DNA from: CAWAHD01 sp963781785
GTDB taxonomy: Bacteria; Planctomycetota; Planctomycetia; Isosphaerales; Isosphaeraceae
Reading direction: 5' to 3'
NCBI GenBank assembly: GCA_963781785.1
Contig: CAWAHD010000002.1
Location: 1 to 64,000, forward strand
DNA length: 64,000 bases
Notes under the pieces: generated by a model
The model's input: only the letters and a program-made list of their open reading frames with translations
Told to the model about the DNA's origin: nothing
The model's database searches: none
Translations under genes and position numbers: made by a program
Shown here: positions 58,242-64,000 of the stretch, piece after piece
How the letters are laid out: each line of letters starts with the position of its first letter
How positions within the stretch are numbered: position 1 is the stretch's first letter

Positions 58242-59582
58242 ATGGACGAGTTCGGGTCCGATGTGGTCAATCTGCATGACACGCAGGTGGGCCAAATGGA
58301 TGTAACGAATGTCCGCCTGCGATCTACGCAGGAGGACACCGGGATGCTGAAGCCGGAAGTCGTGGATCGGATCCACGAGCTCTCCGACGAAGGCCTCGGC
58401 AGTAAACGGATTGCTCGACAGTTGAAAGTCTCGCGCAAGGCTGTCCGCCGTTATCTCGCTGGAGCCACAGTCGGTTTTCAAGAACGCCCCGCTGCACGTC
58501 GCCTCGACGCCAAGACGTTGATTGAAGTCCAACGTCTCTTCGGTACCGTTGCGGAGAGCAACGCCGTCGTTATCCAACAGGAACTCGCCAGTCGAGGAAT
58601 CCACCTCGAGCTGCGAACCCTGCAACGAGCAGTCGCAACCCTTCGCCAGGAAGAACGAGCCAAGACCTTGGCCACAGTCCGATTCGAGACCTCACCTGGC
58701 CAACAGACCCAAATTGACTTCGGCGAGAGGGTCGTGCGAATCGCCGGCGAACCCGTGAAGGTCTATTTGATGACCGTGGTCCTGGGATACTCACGTCGGC
58801 TCTATTGCCGAGCCTTCCTCGCGCAACGGCAAGATGATTGGCTCGAAGGCCTCGACGGAGCATTCCGGCATTTCGGTGGCGTTACCGAGCAAGTTCTCTG
58901 CGACAACGCTTCGCCCCTTGTCACCTCCCACGACCGCCAGTCCGGCCGGGTAGTGTGGAATCCGGGCTTTGAGATCTTCTGCCGCGACCGGGACTTGACA
59001 GCCAGAGCGTGTCGTCCGCGTCGCGCTCGAACCAAAGGGAAGATCGAGCGGGGCGTAGGCTATGTCAAGCACAATGCCCTCGCCGGGCGATCGTTCGCCT
59101 CCTTTGAGGAATTGCAGCGCCATCTGTCGCGTTGGATGGTCGAGGTCGCTGATCGCCGGATTCACGGCACGACCAAGGAGCAGCCCGCTGTGCGGTTCGA
59201 TCGCGATGAGCGAGAGGCTCTGCGATCCCTGCCGCCGCGCTTGCTGGCGGTCCGCACCCGCCGTCTGAAACGCCGGGTCAACGCTGATTGTTTTGTGGAT
59301 ATCGACACCATCCGATATAGCGTGCCGTATCGGCATGTTCGAAAGATCGTCGAAGTTGTGGTCAAGGAGCAGGAGGTCGAAATCTGGCTGCGCGGCACCT
59401 GCATTGCGCGGCATCCGCGAGGCCACGAACCCCACGCGCTGATCCGTAACCCGGCCCACTTCGATGGGCTATTCCGGCCCAAGGCCAATGCGTCGACCCC
59501 GATTCCATCCAATCCGGCAGTTGATCCGATGTGCCGGCCGCTCTCGGTGTACACCGAGCTGGTGGAAGGGGGCCGACAATGA
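58242..59582 (+). CDS. istA: IS21 transposase IstA (copy B)
   Basis: 446 residues from ATG 58242 (GGAGGGG just upstream); an upstream in-frame ATG at 58227 lacks a ribosome site. Helix-turn-helix VVDRIHELSDEGLGSKRIAR, then DDE residues at Asp159 (TQIDFGERV), Asp221 (VLCDNASP) and Glu269 (TKGKIERGVGYVK). Intact. Differs from copy A throughout, including synonymous positions, so it is a separate related element rather than a recent local duplicate. Overlaps istB by ATGA. Confidence 0.95.
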   Translation: MDEFGSDVVNLHDTQVGQMDVTNVRLRSTQEDTGMLKPEVVDRIHELSDEGLGSKRIARQLKVSRKAVRRYLAGATVGFQERPAARRLDAKTLIEVQRLFGTVAESNAVVIQQELASRGIHLELRTLQRAVATLRQEERAKTLATVRFETSPGQQTQIDFGERVVRIAGEPVKVYLMTVVLGYSRRLYCRAFLAQRQDDWLEGLDGAFRHFGGVTEQVLCDNASPLVTSHDRQSGRVVWNPGFEIFCRDRDLTARACRPRRARTKGKIERGVGYVKHNALAGRSFASFEELQRHLSRWMVEVADRRIHGTTKEQPAVRFDRDEREALRSLPPRLLAVRTRRLKRRVNADCFVDIDTIRYSVPYRHVRKIVEVVVKEQEVEIWLRGTCIARHPRGHEPHALIRNPAHFDGLFRPKANASTPIPSNPAVDPMCRPLSVYTELVEGGRQ

Positions 59583-60445
59583 ACATGCTCGTTGATCTCC
59601 CTGATCCGTCGGAGGAGCGAGTAGCCGCGGCGCTGAAGCGGCTTCAGTTAACTCACCTACGTGACACACTCGCTGCAGTGTTGTCCGAGGCTGCGAAGGA
59701 GAAATGGACCTATCTCGAGTTCCTTGATCGGATCTTGGGGCGTGAAGTGGACTCCAAGCAAGGTAAGCGGATTCAAATGGGAATGCAGATCGCCCACTTC
59801 CCTTGCGTTCGGACGATCGAGACTTTTGATTTCTCGTTCCAACCTTCGGTGGACGAGCGATTAATTCGAGAGTTGTCGACAGGAAACTTTATCGCTCATG
59901 GTGAAAACGTGTTGATATTCGGACCTCCCGGTGTAGGAAAAACTCATCTTGCAATCGGGCTTGGTCGAAAGATCGTAGAGCAGGGTCACACGGCCCGGTT
60001 CACAACGGCCACGGCTCTGTTGGCAGTTCTGGGGAAAGCCGAATCGGAAGGGGTTCTCTCGGACAAGTTGACCGAGTACGCCAAGCCTCGCTTGTTGATC
60101 ATCGATGAACTGGGATATCTACCCTTCGAGCGACGGGCGGCACACCTGTTCTTCCAGTTGGTGAATCGCCGCTACGAGAAGGGAAGTCTGCTGGTGACGA
60201 CGAACCAGCGGGTCTCCGAGTGGGGAACGGTCTTCGGGGACGAGGTGTTGGCCACTGCGATCTTGGACCGCTTACTGCATCACAGCCACACCCTCTTGAT
60301 CACGGGAGAGAGTTTTCGGCTACGCGAGAAACGCAAGAGTGGATTGATTCGCTCGAGGTTGCCGAATACCGACCTGGAGCGACCGGAACGAGAGGCCGGA
60401 CCCGAGAGTCGACGAAAGACGGAAAGAGGCGGAGAGAACCGATAA
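59579..60445 (+). CDS. istB: IS21 helper ATPase IstB (copy B)
   Basis: 288 residues starting MNMLVDLPDPSEERVAAALK; ATG 59579 overlaps the istA stop, and a second ATG at 59585 is an alternative. Walker A GPPGVGKT, Walker B LLIIDELGYL, and LLVTTNQRVSEWG are intact. C-terminal tail is charged (RPEREAGPESRRKTERGG) and differs from copy A. Confidence 0.95.
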   Translation: MNMLVDLPDPSEERVAAALKRLQLTHLRDTLAAVLSEAAKEKWTYLEFLDRILGREVDSKQGKRIQMGMQIAHFPCVRTIETFDFSFQPSVDERLIRELSTGNFIAHGENVLIFGPPGVGKTHLAIGLGRKIVEQGHTARFTTATALLAVLGKAESEGVLSDKLTEYAKPRLLIIDELGYLPFERRAAHLFFQLVNRRYEKGSLLVTTNQRVSEWGTVFGDEVLATAILDRLLHHSHTLLITGESFRLREKRKSGLIRSRLPNTDLERPEREAGPESRRKTERGGENR

Positions 60446-61121
60446 TACGAAGGCATGCATGGAGTGGGGATCGGTACAGCTCTGAAGGGGGATCCTTTTA
60501 GTGTCGCCTGACACGGGGGACGGTGCGCGCACCGAGGCGGCCCGAAGATATTGGCAAGTCCTAATCATTGTTTCAAACCCCTCGGAGTGGGGGACGGTGC
60601 GCGCACCGTCGGTACTTCGTCCGGCTGGCTGAGGAAAGGCACGTTTCAAACCCCTCGGAGTGGGGGACGGTGCGCGCACCCCTGATATCTAACGTCAGCG
60701 CTACCCTGCCAAATTAGTTTCAAACCCCTCGGAGTGGGGGACGGTGCGCGCACCGAGGGAAGCGGAGTCTGAAAGGCGAGCAGATAGTCGTTTCAAACCC
60801 CTCGGAGTCGGGGACGGTGCGCGCACCGCTGGGCGCCATTGATGTCAACCGGGCCATCACTGCGTTTCAAACCCCTCGGAGTCGGGGACGGTGCGCGCAC
60901 CATGGTGGCACCTTATATCTAACCAACGGAACGACGGGTTTCAAACCCCTCGGAGTCGGGGACGGTGCGCGCACCGTGCCAGTGGTCAGTTGGACATTGA
61001 CCTTGGCGCCGGTTTCAAACCCCTCGGAGTCGGGGACGGTGCGCGCACCACGGAAAATCGCGGCGGCTATGATGGATGTGTTCGTTTCAAACCCCTCGGA
61101 GTCGGGGACGGTGCGCGCACC

Positions 61122-61686
61122 GGTGCATCTCATAACACCATGACTTGCAGTGGTTTGCAAGCACCAAATGCAGAGATGGTCTGATGTGGAGCACATTTGA
61201 TGGGTTTTCGGCCGGGGCGGCGGGCTGCTGCGTGAACGTAAGTCATTGGCCACCAGGTTGTTATCGCGGACGCAGAGAGGGTACATGAAAAACGGGTTTT
61301 TGACCCCTCCAAGGGGATTTGCGTTAGTCATTGCTCCGCCACCTTTTACGGCGAAATGCCCCGCTTTTGATGCTCTCGCCGCTGACAACCGTAGGACCTC
61401 GGTCACGAGCATTTCCTGATCAAGGTGGTACAGGTTCCGAGCCCACCAAACACAGGGTTGGCCGCGCGTGGTTCGCGGGGCTCCCTGGATGAGGAGCGCG
61501 GCGGGCCCGGATCCGAGTGGCGGAGATTGGTTTGCCGAGTGAGACCATCGGTTTGGCCGGGTTGTGGATCTTGTGGGAACTGGTCGAATCGCCGGAGGTT
61601 CGGGCGCCTCCGGTCGCGCGGTAGGCGGCGCTGGGTGACCCTTGCCCAACATCGTAAGACTCAACCCCAACACCGATTGTTTTGCT
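61122..61686 (-). promoter_or_regulatory. Candidate CRISPR leader
   Basis: 565 bases between csx3 and the newest repeat, with no convincing gene. On the inferred (minus) reading it is directly upstream of the first repeat. A perfect inverted repeat CTTGCA-6-TGCAAG (61144-61161) lies 22 bases from the repeat, where leaders often carry sequences read by the integration machinery. No clear -10/-35 pair is seen. Confidence 0.55.
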
Positions 61687-61968
61687 CTAGGGCGAGGTTT
61701 GCGGCGGCGAGACGTCGATCACCTGGCCTTCGCGAAACTCCGGCTTGTGCGAAGCGACGACGACCGCGCCCGAGCGCGGGTCATAGACGGCGCCGGCGCC
61801 GGCCGGTGAACCGTGCAGGCGATGAAAGGCAATCCCGTACCGCCAGATCGGAGCGCGGCCCTCGACGACGACGAGCGCACCCCCGGGAACGGGCGGCGGC
61901 GGCGGCAGGGGCTCGCTCGGAGTGATCGGCTGCGTCACGCCAATGTTGTAAATAACGACCTCGGCCAT
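61687..61968 (-). CDS. csx3: Csx3 family protein (Crn3-type cyclic-oligoadenylate ring nuclease)
   Basis: 93 residues. The second half matches the Csx3 signature as I know it from AF1864 of Archaeoglobus: GRAPIW at 37-42, HRLHG with His49 and His52, AVYDPRSGAVVVASH with Asp63, Arg65 and His74, then FREGQVIDV. In the family these residues bind Mn2+ and the protein cleaves cyclic tetra-adenylate, switching off type III CRISPR antiviral signalling. The N-terminal half has a proline run (LPPPPPVPGG) in place of an acidic strand. A strong GAGGAGG site lies 8 nt upstream of ATG 61968. Same strand as inferred array transcription, immediately upstream of the leader. An identical function cannot be proven from sequence alone. 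Confidence 0.82.
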   Translation of the reverse strand: MAEVVIYNIGVTQPITPSEPLPPPPPVPGGALVVVEGRAPIWRYGIAFHRLHGSPAGAGAVYDPRSGAVVVASHKPEFREGQVIDVSPPQTSP

Positions 61969-61984
61969 GGGCGTCGCCTCCTCT

Positions 61985-63090
61985 GCTAAGGCGGCTTCGC
62001 GGTCTCAGCCTGGCGGCTTCGTCGCGGTGTCTGGCGGCTTCGTCGCGGTGTCTGGCGGCTTCGTCGCGGTGTCAGCCTTTGTTTTTGGTTTTTCGCCGTG
62101 GTGGCTTCGCGGTGTCGGCGGCTTCGCGGTGTCGGCGGCGCGGGGCGGCTTCGGTGTCAGCCTTTGTTTTTGGTTTTTCGCCGTGGCGGCTTCGCGGTGT
62201 CTGGCGGCTTCGGCGGCTCGGTGTCAGCCTTTGTTTTTGGTTTTTCGCCGTGGCGGCTTCGCGGTGTCTGGCGGCTTCGGCGGCTCGGTGTCAGCCTTTG
62301 TTTTTGGTTTTGGCGGCTTCGCGGGGCGGCTTCGGTGTCAGCCTTTGTTTTTGGTTTTTCGCCGTGGCGGCTTCGCGGTGTCTGGCGGCTTCGGCGGCTC
62401 GGTGTCAGCCTTTGTTTTTGGTTTTTCGCCGTGGCGGCTTCGCGGTGTCTGGCGGCTTCGGCGGCTCGGTGTCAGCCTTTGTTTTTGGTTTTGGCGGCTT
62501 CGCGGTGTCAGCCTTTGTTTTGGCGGCTTCGCGGTGTCTGGCGGCTTCGCGGTGTCAGCCTTTGTTTTTGGTTTTTCGCCGTGGCGGCTTCAGGGCGGCT
62601 TCGCGGTGTCAGCCTTTGTTTTTGGTTTTTCGCCGTGGCGGCTTCGCGGTGTCTGGCGGGTTCGCGGTGTCAGCCTTTGTTTTTGGTTTTTCGCCGTGGC
62701 GGCTTCGGGCGGCTTCGCGGTGTCAGCCTTGGGCGGCTCGCGGTGTCAGCCTTTGTTTTTGGTTTTTCGCCGTGGCGGCTTCGCGGTGTCTGGCGGCTTC
62801 GCGGTGTCAGCCTTTGTTTTTGGTTTTTCGCCGGGCGGCTTCGCGGTGTCAGCCTTTGTGTGCGCCGTGATCCGTGTCAGGTGTTGGTCTTCAGTGGGGG
62901 TGTCCGTTCGGCCGAACCATACCCCCCGCGCTCGGCCGGAGGGAAAGGACAGGCATCGCGGGGGTCGGCGCCACCCGGCGGCTTCGCGGTGTCAGCCTTT
63001 GTTTTTGGTTTTTCGCCGTGTGGCGGCTTCGCGGTGTCAGCCTTTGTTTTTGGTTTTTCGCCGTGGCGGCTTCGCGGTGTCGGCGGCGCG
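61985..63090. repeat. Degenerate tandem repeat block
   Basis: About 1.1 kb built from permuted copies of CAGCCTTTGTTTTTGGTTTT, TCGCCGTGGCGGCTTCGCGG and TGTCTGGCGGCTTC; about 15 copies of the first motif. Unit lengths vary between about 40 and 70 bases. Read on the minus strand one frame gives Lys/Pro/Thr-rich text (GEKPKTKADTAKPP). A fragment of the 51241-type repeat is embedded at 62940-62980. Long plus-strand open readings here are a by-product of the repetition. Confidence 0.8.
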
Positions 63091-63241
63091 GTGTTGAGAG
63101 TGAGCACGATAATCGAGGACACTCTGATCAAGATAATCGATGGTTCATCGCTCGCCGGATGATCGGCCGGAGTACCGGTGGCCTCTTCTCTGATCGGTCG
63201 TTTGACGGGGTGGTGCGGAGACAATGCCGCGTAGCGGTTTC

Positions 63242-63592
63242 TCACCAGCGCCGGATCCAGGGCACTTCACGACCGAGCCTCTGGCAGAGGTCGATGGCCG
63301 CGTGATGTAGGGGCAGCTTGGTAGCAACGGCCCAGAGATCGAGCTGGTTGCCATGGCTGTGGCAGCCATGGCAGTAGTAACGACCGGTGGCCAGGTTTAC
63401 TGAAAAGCAGCGACTGCGCCGGGACGCGGACTCGTGCAACGGGCAGACGCCGTAGCACTGCGCACCGCATCGAGCCGAGGGCTGGAACCCGAGGAGCGTC
63501 AGGACCTGCTCCATCGTGATTTCGGCGCGCAGCACGTTGAAGTCTACGCCGGGCACGGGTGATCCTGTCTCGGTGGAAGTGACGCGCTCCAT
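63242..63592 (-). CDS. CHC2 zinc-finger (DnaG primase-type) protein
   Basis: 116 residues from ATG 63592 (a TTG at 63616 would add eight). Contains a DnaG-like zinc ribbon: CPLHESASRRSRCFSV, then YYCHGCHSHGNQLDLWA. Upstream FNVLRAEITMEQVLTLLGF and downstream AIDLCQRLGREVPWI are the usual surround. The TOPRIM and helicase-binding parts of a real primase are absent, so this is a stand-alone zinc-finger protein, a type frequent in planctomycetes near mobile elements. Starts about 60 bases after the preceding gene on the same strand, so probably cotranscribed. Confidence 0.8.
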   Translation of the reverse strand: MERVTSTETGSPVPGVDFNVLRAEITMEQVLTLLGFQPSARCGAQCYGVCPLHESASRRSRCFSVNLATGRYYCHGCHSHGNQLDLWAVATKLPLHHAAIDLCQRLGREVPWIRRW

Positions 63593-63652
63593 TGGAATCG
63601 TTCCGTTCCCTCTCAACTCTCTATGGGGAACGGGAACGGCCCATCCAATCGA

Positions 63653-64000
63653 TCAATCCCGGCGCTGCCAACCTGCGGGCGTGCGGCACAGCCGGCCAGC
63701 TTGCTCCAGCGACTCAAGCACCTCGCCCAGGCGCTCATTCTTGACCCCGAGGGTATCCCGGATCCTGGCTCGCGTCGCGGTCGCGCCCTGACCCAGAAGG
63801 TCCAGCACGCGCTCCTCGAGGCTGGGCTGCTTGCCGTCCGTGGCAACCTTGGTCGAACCATCCCGCAGCTCCCCGATGACTTCCAGGTGGGTCGTCTCGG
63901 CGTCAGTCGTAACCAGTTGCAGACAGACCGGCGCTGACGCTGGCGCGGCGCGGTGCTCGCTGGAGAGCACCAGTTGTTCCCTGGCTCGCCGGAGGTAGAG
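63653..64000 (-). CDS. 3' end of a gene with winged-helix C-terminus (partial)
   Basis: The frame is open to the window edge (LYLRRAREQLVLSSEHRAA), so the start lies outside. The last about 60 residues (LEERVLDLLGQGATATRARI, then VKNERLGEVLESLEQAGRL) look like a winged helix-turn-helix as found at the C-terminus of plasmid- or phage-type primase/helicase ATPases. The catalytic part is not visible. Precedes the CHC2 gene on the same strand, in keeping with a replication-type pair. Confidence 0.55.
   Translation of the reverse strand, partial: LYLRRAREQLVLSSEHRAAPASAPVCLQLVTTDAETTHLEVIGELRDGSTKVATDGKQPSLEERVLDLLGQGATATRARIRDTLGVKNERLGEVLESLEQAGRLCRTPAGWQRRD

Larger units (their letters stand above)
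58163..60513 (+). mobile_element. IS21-family insertion sequence B, inside a CRISPR repeat
   Basis: 2,351 bases with the same 13-bp inverted ends as element A but clearly diverged internally. It splits a repeat: 58140-58162 carries its first 23 bases and 60519-60533 the last 15. The flanks TGGGG (58158-58162) and CGGGG (60514-60518) are a 5-bp duplication with one substitution, suggesting an older insertion than A or a later point change. Same orientation as A. Confidence 0.92.
52625..61121 (-). CRISPR. CRISPR array, 52 repeats and 51 spacers, split by two IS21 elements
   Basis: The 38-nt repeat on the plus strand starts GTTTCAAACCCCTCGGAG and ends GGTGCGCGCACC. Read on the minus strand it starts with the palindrome GGTGCGCGCACC, has a CCCC/GGGG hairpin and ends TTTGAAAC, the usual 3' repeat end (5' handle of crRNAs). 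Transcription is therefore inferred to be right to left. Spacers are 34-39 nt, mostly 35-36. Blocks: 52625-54136 (21 repeats), 56515-58162 (22 repeats plus half of one), 60519-61121 (other half plus 8). The leftmost repeat lacks its first 10 bases. Five rightmost repeats (60790-61121) share G-to-C at position 20; scattered variants affect positions 31 (C to T; repeats at 52694, 53063, 56735, 56960, 57254, 58066) and 34 (57623). No cas effector or adaptation gene is in the window. Confidence 0.97.

Noticed and set aside
60867..61673. 268-residue minus-strand frame running from the leader into the newest CRISPR repeats
   Set aside because: Its C-terminal third is repeat translation and the rest has no domain or ribosome site; treated as leader.
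61967..63162. Overlapping plus-strand frames of 260-376 residues rich in GGFAVSAFVFGFSP
   Set aside because: Several frames are open at once because of the tandem repeat; composition is set by the repeat, and no ribosome site or family text is present.

Overview
The window is GC-rich bacterial DNA that most resembles a planctomycete (probably Isosphaeraceae/Gemmataceae-like). The reasons are a membrane Ser/Thr kinase with a TPR tail, an enormous secreted beta-helix protein whose N-terminus carries a planctomycete-style export region (a basic stretch, then LERRMMPTTYTV), a CHC2 zinc-finger ORF of a type common in this phylum, and dense intergenic repeats. Assignment is by gene style only; no marker gene is complete.

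Layout: (1) 1-3720: 3' half of tRNA-Leu(CAG), a hairpin terminator, and an RND (HAE1-type) efflux permease on the minus strand. (2) 4312-45562, all minus strand: what looks like one operon. It starts with a colossal gene (45562 down to 8997, about 36.6 kb, about 12,200 codons), followed 8 bases later by a GT4 glycosyltransferase (8988-7189), whose stop overlaps (ATGA) the start of a Ser/Thr kinase-TPR gene (7192-4312). All three are broken by single-base (rarely two-base) indels. No in-frame stop is needed to join the pieces, and repeated modules show the expected base at several breaks (usually a lost G in a GG/GGG run). Sequencing/assembly indels are therefore at least as likely as decay. 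The giant product reads, N to C: export region, beta-helix repeats, autotransporter-like strand repeats, more beta-helix, PKD, FG-GAP, PKD, RTX nonapeptides, metzincin protease, PPC, PKD/Ig/MBG domains, sedolisin (S53) protease, C-terminal hydrophobic tail. (3) 46443-50710: a divergent glycosyltransferase pair and a GH13 glucosidase/amylase. (4) 51241-52625: a mazEF toxin-antitoxin pair flanked by two copies of a roughly 200-bp MITE-like repeat. (5) 52625-61121: a CRISPR array of 52 repeats and 51 spacers, interrupted by two related but distinct IS21-family elements (istA/istB). (6) 61122-64000: candidate leader, a csx3 (Crn3-type ring nuclease) gene, about 1.1 kb of degenerate tandem repeat, a CHC2 zinc-finger gene and the 3' end of a further gene.

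How things fit: the array reads on the minus strand. Its newest repeats are at the right end, marked by a shared base change; the leader is at about 61122-61686, and csx3 lies just upstream on the same strand. No other cas gene is visible, so effector type is inferred only from csx3 (cyclic-oligoadenylate, i.e. type III, signalling). The two IS21 elements separate 43 of 51 spacers from the leader. The giant protein, the adjacent glycosyltransferase and the kinase may form a unit that makes, decorates and senses a surface structure; this is inference from gene order.
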